Origin: Aphrocallistes beatrix
Lineage: Eukaryota; Porifera; Hexactinellida; Sceptrulophora; Aphrocallistidae
Direction of reading: 5' to 3'
Assembly: GCA_963281255.1 (NCBI GenBank)
Contig: OY725496.1
Location: 2,294,001-2,358,000 of the forward strand
DNA: 64,000 nt
Part shown: one piece after another, positions 45,701 through 58,111 of the stretch
Layout: each line of letters begins with the position of its first letter
Numbering within the stretch: the first letter of the stretch is position 1
Position numbers and translations under genes: made by a program
The notes under the pieces: model-generated
Databases searched by the model: none
What the model was told of the DNA's origin: nothing
The model's input: the letters and a program-made list of their open reading frames with translations, nothing else

Positions 45701-48700
45701 AGTAAATACTAAGTAAGGACTAAGTATCCACTAAGTTTGGTTCTGTGAATACCAACTTAGTTTTTGTTAAGTTAATCACATGAATACTTAGTGTCTAGTT
45801 AGTGCAGCTCCTGTAAAGAAATTCCCTTATGGCATGGACGTAGTATCTCGTACTTCAGTATGTATGTCCACACACGCGCTACTGAGAAATCTAAGTCTGA
45901 TTTTTATAAAATTTCGCATATAGGATCTCTTTGTGGTGTAGATGTGCACCATCAACAATTTTTCGAAAAATCTCATCACTCCCGGTTTTGCAATTTATGT
46001 ATCAGATCCAAGGCATTTGGCCTCATCCTTGGTTAAGTTAATTATTTGTCCTTACACCTTTGTAGTCTAGGACAGATTTTAAAAGATGCTATCATATCTG
46101 AGTTTTGTCATCGTATTGATCTTGTTTTATTTAGTTTTGTTTTTTTATATTAGGAAAATTGCCCTTTCGTCCTTTCCTTGGGAGGCAGGATCGAGATGTA
46201 ATGTTTAAAATGACAGGAGATAAGAAGAAAGGTGTAATATCAGCATTTCAACTTGATCATAATGGAAAAATCTTTTGGGATACTAATTTACCTGAGCATA
46301 TTCGTACTCTACCTCATCTTAGACTTTTGTTAACTTGCATTTTGGCTGGAATACTCGAATCAAATTCTGATGATTGTATGACGTTTGATAAATTCGTTGA
46401 CCAAATATTTATCATTACTTCACTCAAAGTAATAACAGTTTTCACAATTTTTGACAGTTCTTTTTTAAGAATCTATTTGGAAATTAGTGTAGCAACAGAA
46501 AATTGGTTTACTCAACTGAAAGAAAAGGTAAATCTTTTATAGTTACAGTAGGTCCTCTCTAATTGTCCACTTGTGGGAACTGTTATTATCCACCCATATT
46601 TTTTCATAATAAAAATCAACTACATAATCTAGTAGTACATATTACTATATGTTAGAGTACTATTACTACTACTTTTCTATGTAGAGGAAGTCCTCTTTAT
46701 TTGTCCTTTATAGACTATTAGAGAGGACCAAACTATAGACAATTTTTCTTATCGTTTTCCATTATAATACTGAACCCCTTTTTATATCTTATGCATAAAC
46801 AATGTGTTAATTATGTGACCAAGGTAGGGAATTGTAAAAAATGAAGGACTTCATTTTACCTAAGTGCATACTAAATGTAGAATTAAACCGGTTAAATAGT
46901 GTGTTCCATATAATAAACAACCCTGGCTGTGTTAATATTAGTGTATCCACCGACATGCTTTGATTGAGATTCTCTAATTGTCTACTCCGGACCCCATTGG
47001 TGGACAATTAGAGAGAACCTACTGTAATTATAACAAGCGCGCTTTGGTTACTTCCGCTGCGGCTGGGCGACATTGATTAATTATTAGGTGGAGAATATCT
47101 CTAAATATGGTCTGTCTTACTGTTAAAATCGATATCACTCATAAGATCACAATATTTGTCAATCTTCCAAATTTTGATGAGTAATGATGTCGTCATAACA
47201 GAGTGATGAATCTTCATTTTTTGATTATAGTTATATCATATGTGAGATATATTAATTTACACATCCTATTAAAATTTCAGCTTTCTATCACTTAAAATGG
47301 CTTAGTCGAAAAACTGCAATTTCTGATTCCAAAAAAGGTGACCATAGCCTACTAAGACCTCACAGTAACTTGCGGATTTTGGACTAGGGATGCGATAGAA
47401 GATGATTGAACTATTACATGAATTCCCTTAAGTCATTAACCACTCGGAATAGAGCATGAGAATGTATTACCAACATATATCAATATTGTACCAAAATACA
47501 CATATCCGTTGTTAAAATTAGATCGGTCATCCATATACTACTTAAGATTGTATTTGTATGAGGAATTATGGGGTTTACGAATACTTTTGTTCAGGCAGTG
47601 TATGCATTATATTTTTTGTATAATTTCCTTAATTCATTTTGAGCGGAAAAGTCGTAGAAATGTGGGATCCGCACCATAAAAAGAAAAGACCTGATGTATT
47701 GTTTCTATTTTGGTTCATTTGTGATTTTGATTGAATAAATCTCTACCGACATTTTGGATAGAAACATGGATACCTATCCTAATTGGAGGAGGAGGACTCA
47801 AGAAGGATCTAACTGTTAGTTCACCGCTCTCCGAAATCTCGAGTTTCGAATCTACTTCTATCTGGTCCAGAAATACAATAATTTATCTGTTTGATGTTTT
47901 TAGAATTTTCAATGGCTATACTATTGAAATTTCCACAAATTCTATGTGAATAAGATTCGATGGGAATTGAAATTGTGTTTCCAAAAGACCCTTAGAATTT
48001 ATTTGTCGATTTGACTATTTTAGTAGTACATCTCCTCCTATGGGCTATAGCATGGATGACATTCTACAGCCGTCTGTATACACAGCCTAGACTAATGTCT
48101 TTGACAACCCAATAATTTTTATCAAAATTGATATAATCCTGACCCATTAATGTAATTTAAAACATTTAATCAGTAACAGATGCACCAAATCTTGTTTCGA
48201 ATTCTTTTCCTTCGCATTCAGATGATTCAACATATAAACTTAAGTAATCGTGTTGACAGATTACAGGGTGACTTTTAAGTTCTTACCATATATACGCAAT
48301 TATAATGCAGCCATTATATACTTTTTTCATTTGATTTACCTAATAGAAATGATGCTTCATGTAGTTTAGCGTAAATTTTACTTTGAATTAAGGTTTTGTT
48401 TCATCAAAATTCTTCGATAGCTAGAATGGAAGGTCAACAATCAGCAATTCTTGAATTATTTCAGAATAGAAAACGTAAGTGTGAGATAATGAAATTATTG
48501 AATATTCCTAAAGAGCGGCGGAAATTCGTCTACAACACTATCCAGCGTTATAATGAATCCGGTAGTGTAAAAGATAGACGCAGAAGTATATAGTGAGTAT
48601 TTCGAATGTAGTAGATAATTCTGATAAAAAGCAAAATTTAAGCGTATTCATAGCCTACTGTATATGTTATGGACCAAAGTGTAAACTGGCCAAGATTTTA

Positions 48701-51700
48701 GAATCTTGGCTAAATCTTGGCTAAAAGCAACTTTGGCTGAGCCAAATATTTGGCTCAACCAAAGTGTTCAGTCAACCTAAATTTGATGGGAGCATAATAC
48801 ATCATGGGTTGACAAGAAATTGTAGAGATTTATTTAATCTTATTGCGTTATGCGTTATGCGTGAGAGTAGTATAGAATATGATTACCAGTTGAGAAAATC
48901 CAATATAAAACTCATTCATGTTAACAGTAATTAGCAATGCACAATAATTAATTAAAAATATTAACAATTCAACAAATATGAGTCATTCGTACTAGTTACT
49001 TGCTCTGTTATGAAGGACAGGGTGTAATTCAGTTGTTACTTGCTCTGTTATGAGGGACGGGGTGTAATTCAGTTGTTACTTGCTCTGTTATGAAGGACAG
49101 GGTGTAATTCAGTTGTTACTTGCTCTGTTATGAGGGACAGGGTGTAATTCAGTTGTTAATTGGTCTGTTATGAGGGACAGGGTGTAGTTCAGTTGTCACT
49201 TGCTCTGTTATGAGGGACAGGGTGTAATTCAGTTGTTACTTGCTCTGTTATGAGGGACAGGGTGTAGTTCAGTTGTTACTTGCTCTGTTATGAGGGACAG
49301 GGTGTAATTCAGTTGTCACTTGCTCTGTTATGAGGGACAGGGTGTAGTTCAGTTGTTACTTGCTCTGTTATGAGGGACAGGGTGTAATTCAGTTGTCACT
49401 TGCTCTGTTATGAAGGACAGGGTGTAGTTCAGTTGTTACTTGCTCTGTTATGAAGGACAGGGTGTAATTCAGTTGTCACTTGCTCTGTTATGAGGGACAG
49501 GGTGTAGTTCAGTTGTTACTTGCTCTGTTATGAGGGACAGGGTGTAATTCAGTTGTCACTTGCTCTGTTATGAAGGACAGGGTGTAGTTCAGTTGTTACT
49601 TGCTCTGTTATGAGGGACAGGGTGTAGTTCAGTTGTCACTTGCTCTGTTATGAAGGACAGGGTGTAATTCAGTTGTCACTTGCTCTGTTATGAGGGACAG
49701 GGTGTAATTCAGTTGTTACTTGCTCTGTTATGAGGGACAGGGTGTAGTTCAGTTGTCACTTGCTCTGTTATGAGGGACAGGGTGTAATTCAGTTGTTACT
49801 TGCTCTGTTATGAAGGACAGGGTGTAGTTCAGTTGTTACTTGCTCTGTTATGAAGGACAGGGTGTAATTCAGTTGTCACTTGCTCTGTTATGAGGGACAG
49901 GGTGTAGTTCAGTTGTTACTTGCTCTGTTATGAGGGACAGGGTGTAATTCAGTTGTCACTTGCTCTGTTATGAAGGACAGGGTGTAGTTCAGTTGTTACT
50001 TGCTCTGTTATGAGGGACAGGGTGTAGTTCAGTTGTCACTTGCTCTGTTATGAGGGACAGGGTGTAGTTCAGTTGTCACTTGCTCTGTTATGAAGGACAG
50101 GGTGTAATTCAGTTGTCACTTGCTCTGTTATGAGGGACAGGGTGTAATTCAGTTGTTACTTGCTCTGTTATGAGGGACAGGGTGTAGTTCAGTTGTTACT
50201 TGCTCTGTTATGAGGGACAGGGTGTAGTTCAGTTGTCACTTGCTCTGTTATGAGGGACAGGGTGTAATTCAGTTGTTACTTGCTCTGTTATGAGGGACAG
50301 GGTGTAGTTCAGTTGTTACTTGCTCTGTTATGAGGGACAGGGTGTAATTCAGTTGTCACTTGCTCTGTTATGAGGGACAGGGTGTAGTTCAGTTGTTACT
50401 TGCTCTGTTATGAGGGACAGGGTGTAATTCAGTTGTCACTTGCTCTGTTATGAAGGACAGGGTGTAGTTCAGTTGTTACTTGCTCTGTTATGAAGGACAG
50501 GGTGTAATTCAGTTGTCACTTGCTCTGTTATGAGGGACAGGGTGTAGTTCAGTTGTTACTTGCTCTGTTATGAGGGACAGGGTGTAATTCAGTTGTCACT
50601 TGCTCTGTTATGAAGGACAGGGTGTAGTTCAGTTGTTACTTGCTCTGTTATGAGGGACAGGGTGTAGTTCAGTTGTCACTTGCTCTGTTATGAAGGACAG
50701 GGTGTAATTCAGTTGTCACTTGCTCTGTTATGAGGGACAGGGTGTAATTCAGTTGTTACTTGCTCTGTTATGAGGGACAGGGTGTAGTTCAGTTGTCACT
50801 TGCTCTGTTATGAGGGACAGGGTGTAATTCAGTTGTTACTTGCTCTGTTATGAAGGACAGGGTGTAGTTCAGTTGTTACTTGCTCTGTTATGAAGGACAG
50901 GGTGTAATTCAGTTGTCACTTGCTCTGTTATGAGGGACAGGGTGTAGTTCAGTTGTTACTTGCTCTGTTATGAGGGACAGGGTGTAATTCAGTTGTCACT
51001 TGCTCTGTTATGAAGGACAGGGTGTAGTTCAGTTGTTACTTGCTCTGTTATGAGGGACAGGGTGTAGTTCAGTTGTCACTTGCTCTGTTATGAGGGACAG
51101 GGTGTAGTTCAGTTGTCACTTGCTCTGTTATGAAGGACAGGGTGTAATTCAGTTGTCACTTGCTCTGTTATGAGGGACAGGGTGTAATTCAGTTGTTACT
51201 TGCTCTGTTATGAGGGACAGGGTGTAGTTCAGTTGTCACTTGCTCTGTTATGAGGGACAGGGTGTAATTCAGTTGTTACTTGCTCTGTTATGAAGGACAG
51301 GGTGTAATTCAGTTGTCACTTGCTCTGTTATGAAGGACAGGGTGTAGTTCAGTTGTTACTTGCTCTGTTATGAGGGACAGGGTGTAATTCAGTTGTCACT
51401 TGCTCTGTTATGAGGGACAGGGTGTAGTTCAGTTGTTACTTGCTCTGTTATGAGGGACAGGGTGTAATTCAGTTGTCACTTGCTCTGTTATGAAGGACAG
51501 GGTGTAGTTCAGTTGTTACTTGCTCTGTTATGAAGGACAGGGTGTAATTCAGTTGTCACTTGCTCTGTTATGAGGGACAGGGTGTAATTCAGTTGTTACT
51601 TGCTCTGTTATGAAGGACAGGGTGTAATTCAGTTGTCACTTGCTCTGTTATGAGGGACAGGGTGTAATTCAGTTGTCACTTGCTCTGTTACGAGGGACAG

Positions 51701-54700
51701 GGTGTAGTTTAGTTGTCACTTGATCTGTTATAAGGGACAGAGTGTAGTTCAAATATGTTCAATATACTAAGAATACTGTCAAACAGTCTACATTTGGACG
51801 TACTCCCTTTGAGGTGCACTTTAGGAGGACCCCCTGATCTATTTGTAGATTTGATGCTAGATGACGCCCTACAGATGGGTGGCGAGATCATCGAATTCTC
51901 TACTCAAACTACCGAGGCTACAACAGTTCCTGTCCCACGATCGAGCACGCCTACTCTCCTCCTCCTCCCACTCTCTCGCATGACTCTATGTCAGCCGGAT
52001 GTGACGATTCCTTCAGCCGATGTTGCTAACCAAGTGGATAGAGACCAACAGCCTCAGCCATGTTCTTCATATAGCCCAGAACCTGTCCACGAGTACACCA
52101 AAGTTGAAGTTCCCTCCTCGTCTCTCTCTTCTACTGACGAGCTGGATGAAGCAATCTTACACGACTTGGAGGTTAGACCGCTTATTAGGACTGATATTAC
52201 ATCATCTGTTAACCTAGACAATATACTCTGGTGCTCTAATCACTGTTTGTAAGGTTAAATGTTCTTCATTTCCCTTCCCAACACTTCCCTCACTCACTCC
52301 TTCCTTCCTCGAGTCAAGCCTGTCGTTCCTGATTACAAAACTAAACGACTTCCTATTGATTACTCCTGTAAGAGATCTACGAACAAGAAAGCTCCAGGAT
52401 ATTTTAACAGTCCCAGAATTCTAGCTATTCGCTATCAAACTGGAAACATTTACATAGCAGACATTAAATGAAGAGCATTTAACCTTACAATACAGCGATT
52501 AGTACTAGAGTATATCGTCTAGGTTAACAGATGATGTAAATCAGTCCTAATAAGCGGTCTAACCTCCAAGTCGTGTAAGATTGCTTCATCCAGCTCGTCA
52601 GTAGAAGAGAGAGACGAGGAGGGAACTTCAACTTTGGTGTACTCGTGGACAGGTTCTGGGCTATATGAAGAACATGGCTGAGGCTGTTGGTCTCTATCCA
52701 CTTGGTTAGCAACATCGGCTGAAGGAATCGTCACATCCGGCTGACATAGAGTCATGCGAGAGAGTGGGAGGAGGAGGAGAGTAGGCGTGCTCGATCGTGG
52801 GACAGGAACTGTTGTAGCCTCGGTAGTTTGAGTAGAGAATTCGATGATCTCGCCACCCATCTGTAGGGCGTCATCTAGCATCAAATCTACAGATAGATCA
52901 GGGGGGTCCTCCTAAAGTGCACCTCAAAGGGAGTACGTCCAAATGTAGACTGTTTGACAGTATTCTTAGTACTACGGAAGTTCAATAAGTTCTGATCATT
53001 ATTAGATAACATTACTAGATTTTACTAGTACCTTAATTCGCTCATAGAATATGTTTATTTTATCAATTACCTAAAAGCCAGTTTTTACTTGGTTCAAGTC
53101 TATGTTATGAAATGTGCTCTATCTTATCCTGGAGTCAGACGATGGGCCCAGCGCTTTAGGGTAGGTAGAGAGTCTGTGGAAGATGACCCTCGGGCTGGAG
53201 CACCTGTTACTGCGGTTGTCCCCAAATATTCCAGTGCTATTAAGGAACTCGTTGATTCAGATCCTCATATCACTGTTAAAGAGTTAGTTCATATTATTGG
53301 GATCTCAACGGGAAGTGTTGGCCACATTCTAAAGTCAAAACTAAATCTATCAAAGGTTTGTGCTCGATGGGTCCTTCATTGCTTAACAAAGGCCTGTCAG
53401 GCCAAAATTGGTCTGAGGGATCAGTTTTGGCTGCCAAATCTAGTCTGGAGGACCATTTTTAGTGCAGTTTCTGCAGAGAGATGCCCCTATGGCAATGACG
53501 GTGTACCACATCCGTCCATATGTATGTATGTATCTCCGTACGCTGCGAAATTTGAGTTTTCAAAAATTTAGTAGCCCGATGTATAACAATATTCATATCT
53601 CGCGTGCCAAGTCAGCTGCACTATCGGTCTACCGACATACATTTTTCTTAACTTGAATAATGCCAACTTGAGTCATGATCAAAGCGGGCGCAGCGTTGAA
53701 GGGAAATGGCGGGAAGCAATAGTAAAACTTCTACATACTTGTAGAATCAAAAAAAGTGGACAAAATAAAACTTAATATAAAAGCGGGACATTCAATGCAA
53801 AAAACGTGCAGTTGGCATATATTGAATAGACTCCCTATTAATAGAGACCTCCTAGAGTGATTGTAATGTCATCACATCCTATGAGGAGAGGACTACTTTA
53901 GTGTACGTAATTAAATGGCACAAAATTTAACCCGGACCAATTTTGGCATGGGGGGAAGCAGGTCAAAGCCAAAATTGCAAGCATGGGGATGGTTGAGCTT
54001 GAGCATCCACCCTACAGTCCAGACCTAGCTCCTTGTGACTTTTATTTATTCCCGAAGCTAAAAGAGTACCTTTCTGGTCGTCATTTCGACACAAATGCAG
54101 GACTGGGTTCGGCGATTTTCCAGTATCTAAACCTTATACCTCCTGAAGACTATGAAAAAGTATTTATACAATGATTAGAACGTTTACAACGCTGTATCGA
54201 TAATCGTGGGAGTATTTTGAAAAAATAGAACATTAATTACTTGTTTATCGTGTATTTTAAATGTTTACAGTGTATTGATCAGAACTTATTGAACACCCGT
54301 AGTATATTGAACATATTTTAATTCACTCACCCATTGGTCCAGTGGCTTTTTCAATGATCTGAGGCGGGCAAAGAGCAGCTCGACATCCTGGTTGGCTCGC
54401 TCAATGCTTCCTTGATCTGTGGATTTCCTAGGCCTTCCATGTACGAACCGTGTGCTCTTCCACTCATTGCGAGAGTATTTGTACCTGTTATCCTCTTGCA
54501 TTCGTAAATCAATCAGGTCAGACTGTGCACACTGGCCAACAGTTGGAGGAATTATTGGCTTGTGGACAATCCTTTTCGTAGTCACCTTCCCCTTCTTCTC
54601 CTGGCATATAGGGCAGAGTCGTCAAAATAATTCCAAGCGAGCGAGTAATGTGCAGTTTATTCTTCTCCAAATAGCCCCACATTCTAAACCTCCCTGCATG

Positions 54701-57700
54701 ACAGAGCTTGTCGTGTGCTTTGCAGAGAGTCTCGTAAACCTTGGCAACTACTAATGCGCGGGCTCTCTCTTTTCCTCGAAACTCTCCACCTATGTATACA
54801 GCTCGAAAATATCACCAAACCGACAGACGCTGTACTTCTCAGCTGCTCGGAGGTGGAAGCTTCTGCCAAAATCCTCAGAAGAATTAACTAACAAACTTAT
54901 CATCTCTTCAATATCCCCTGGGATAAAGGCTGCTTAGATTTGGGGAGTTAATCTAACTCCCCATAAAATCTTGTGGTGTTGGAAATGTAATGTTGGTGAT
55001 GGCAAGTACACTCGGGCAGCTTTTCAACATTATATACTGCGAAAAACTACTTCATACAATAGGCATAGTTAAATGAAACTAAAATTACATTCCTACAATT
55101 ACTTTATCCGTTGCCAAGTACTTACAGTTCTCAATATTTAGAATGTAGTTAGTGGACATTCCAAACTCACTTGACTGATAGTAATTGTTTGATGGTAATT
55201 CCACACTAACTAGACTGTAGTTACGGATTCGATAAATTCATTAGTTGATTACTTATTCAGAATCATTGTAGCCTTCTGTGAATGTGAAACTACTATTTCT
55301 ATCTAATAATAGCTTTAAAGAGCTTATATTTGTTATATTTATTGTCATAAATTAGTTTTATTAGTAATAAATTGATTAATAACATTTAGGATTAAATCTA
55401 CAATTTCTTATCAACCCATGATGTATTATGCTCCCATCAAATTTAGGTTAACTCAACACTTTGGCTCAGCCAAATGTTTGGCTGAGCCAAAGTTGCTTTT
55501 AGCCAAGATTTAGCCAAGATTCACAAATCTTGGCCAGTTTACACTTTGGTCCATGACATATATAAGGCCTCACAGTAACTTGCGGATTTTGGACTAGGGA
55601 TGCGGTAGAAGATGGTTGAACTAAAACATGAGCTGGTTTGAATCATTAACAATGCACAATAGAGCTTAAGAATGTAATACCAGCATATATAAATATGGTG
55701 TCAAAGTACCCAAATCCGTTGTTAAAATTTAGATTAGTCACCATATGGTTAGGCAATAGGGTAAATTTGTGACAAATTTGCTGATTTTCAGGTCTTTTAA
55801 GGGCACTTCTAAGTATTTTTATTATAAAATTTTCCGCATAGAACTGAGATGTGAATGGGTAATTTTTCATGGAATGTTGCTACATTCCAATTTTGCTATG
55901 GAAACGTGTTTTGGTCAGTTGGGGTTATACCTTGAAAACCGCGATAGCTAGACATTAAAATGTGATTCCACTTGGTAGAGAATATACTACTTCCGATTAA
56001 GCGATAATATAATTTCGACGTCTAAATTCAATGGTTTACGAGATATTCGTCAAATTACCAAATGTGAACAATATGATGAATTGCCTAATAACTCGTAAAT
56101 CATTGAATTTAGACAAATAAATTATATTATCATTTGAGAGGAAATGGTCCATTGGCTATCAAACGGAATTACATTAAATGTCTAGCTATCGCGGTCTTCA
56201 AGATATAACACCAACTGACCAAAACACGTTTCTATAGCAACATTCCAGAAAAAATTTCCAATTTTTCGTATTAACCCATTCACATCTCAGTTCTATGCGG
56301 AAAATTTTATAATAAAAACACTGTGAAGTGCCCTTAAAACCCGAGGATTACTTAGGGTCAAAGGTAGTATAAATAGAAATGACCCAGCTTTCATTTTCAT
56401 TTTACTTTCAATTAACTTTCACTTTCAATTCAACATTCCTGGACGTGCTCGGGTTAAACGACCTCTGAAAATCACCAAATTTGTCACAAATATAACCTAT
56501 TGCGCAACCATATGATGACTAATCTAAATTTTAACAACGGATTTGGGTACTTTGACACCATATTTGTATATGCTGATAATACATTCCTAAGCTCTATTGT
56601 GCTTTGTTAATGATTTAAGGCAGCTCATGTATTAGTTCAACCATCTTCTACCGCATCCCTAGTCCCAAATCCGCAAGTTACTGTGAAGCCTTATATACAG
56701 TAGGCTATGGCGTATCCATAAAAGACAAAGGCACTTAACTCGATAAATAGAATAGTATTATAACTATTTGTATCAAAAATTTGAGGTCAACTAGTAGTAA
56801 TATTTTTGTCTTGATAGTCTATATGTTCATACGTATGTATACATGTCGCAAACATTTTTTAGTACTGTATAACCAAGTATTTACAAAATTAAGATTGAAC
56901 TCGGAACTCTGTCATCCCTCAAAAATTTTATTGCTCTATATGAGAATATAGTGACGTCATTTCTGGTATTACTGCATTAATTTAGCTTTTCTCATCTATA
57001 TTCTACAATTTATTTATCTTAATACACTTTGAATTGACCCAATTTCTGAAGAGAGAGACTATTAAAACATTGCTAGAACCCAATTTGCATGCACCAATAG
57101 AAATTTCTCAAATTGTAGATGTAAGCTTGTCTACTGTTTATTATGTTAGGTCAAGAATTGCGAAATGAATCAATATCTCACATCAAAAAGGTGTTGGAAG
57201 GCCAAGTTCTCTAAGGAATGGAATTAAACACTCGATTAGCCAACAGATAAGGCAGAAACCGTATTGGTCGTTAAGAACATTAGCCAGTAGCGGTCCCATT
57301 CCAGTATATTGCTAGACAGTACGCCGGGCCTTGATAGATCTTAGTTATTCTAAGAGAGACCCGACAAAGAGGCCAATGCTGAGCGATAAGATTCGTTTGT
57401 ATCGTATATAATGGGCGAAGAGATTCAAATACTCCAAGATATAATGGGCTAAGACAGTTTTGCTGATGGGATGTCGGTATAGCTCTCCAGGGAACAAATT
57501 AAAATGTGGACAAAATCAGATTGAGAGAGATGTGTCCCCATGACTAAACATACACCAATGATTAACGTATAGGCGGCATTCTCTTCATTGGGTCATCTAC
57601 TTGCCCGGGCTTACGTTTTCCCTGAAAATTACTGGCAACTCGTAATAGATAACGATCCTAAAAATACCGCTATAAACGTCAAGCATTGGCTGAACTCAAA

Positions 57701-58053
57701 AGTGCCCAAAGTACTTCCGTGGCCTTCAAAAACCCTGATCTCAATCCTATTGTGAACCTTTTTGGTTGGTTAAAGCAGGAATTGCTTTAGCCAACCAAAA
57801 AAGTTAAAGGTTCACAATTCCAGAGCTAAAGAACATGTTGGAGGCCACCTGGAGGAGGCTAGATTCTGATTTTCTTAAGCCATACTGGTCATCAATGGCG
57901 CGCAGATGTCAAATGGTTAACAACTCGAATGTATTTTCTATATAATATTGAATTTTAGCAATGTAGATAATATCTATTAACTTAGAATGTTGACCATGAA
58001 TAATATTGTAAGAAAATTTTGTCAAATATAATTCCGATTAATTATGTAACAGA

Positions 58054-58111
<58 letters not shown>

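Larger units (their letters stand above)
52519..54902 (-). pseudogene. Integrase element gene fragment (minus arm), split by mariner 3
   Basis: On the minus strand: [17 protein letters not shown] near 54869, [18 protein letters not shown] (about 54585), the Asp-containing SDLIDLR, a deletion that removes the HTDNGREF region, [20 protein letters not shown] with the catalytic Glu, and [11 protein letters not shown]. Mariner 3 follows at 52975-54299, then the continuation [17 protein letters not shown] and the linker down to 52519. The second catalytic Asp is lost. Confidence 0.75.
48666..55557. mobile_element. KRBA2/Ginger-like integrase element, copy 2, both ends present
   Basis: Terminal inverted repeats of about 170 bp start GTTATGGACCAAAGTGTAAA (left) and GTCATGGACCAAAGTGTAAA (right, inverted). 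ATAT flanks both sides, consistent with a short AT-rich duplication. Contents: a 40-bp array (48996-51750), a plus-strand gene fragment, its inverted copy, a mariner, then the upstream part of the integrase on the minus strand. The order shows that the right half came from an inverted copy. No intact integrase remains. Confidence 0.75.
48649..56709. mobile_element. Foldback element FB, copy e, split by an integrase element
   Basis: The outer pieces 48649-48665 and 55558-56709 form one FB element: CATAGCCTACTG at the left, GTAGGCTATG at the right, and flanks GCGTATT/GCGTATC. It was interrupted 17 bp inside its left end by the 6.9-kb element at 48666-55557. The right piece contains both arms, meeting near 56050, plus a 115-bp insertion at 56339-56453. 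Confidence 0.75.

Noticed and set aside
48996..51750. Possible CRISPR array
   Set aside because: The 40-bp units are head to tail without unique spacers, there are no cas-like genes, and the surroundings are an animal transposon.
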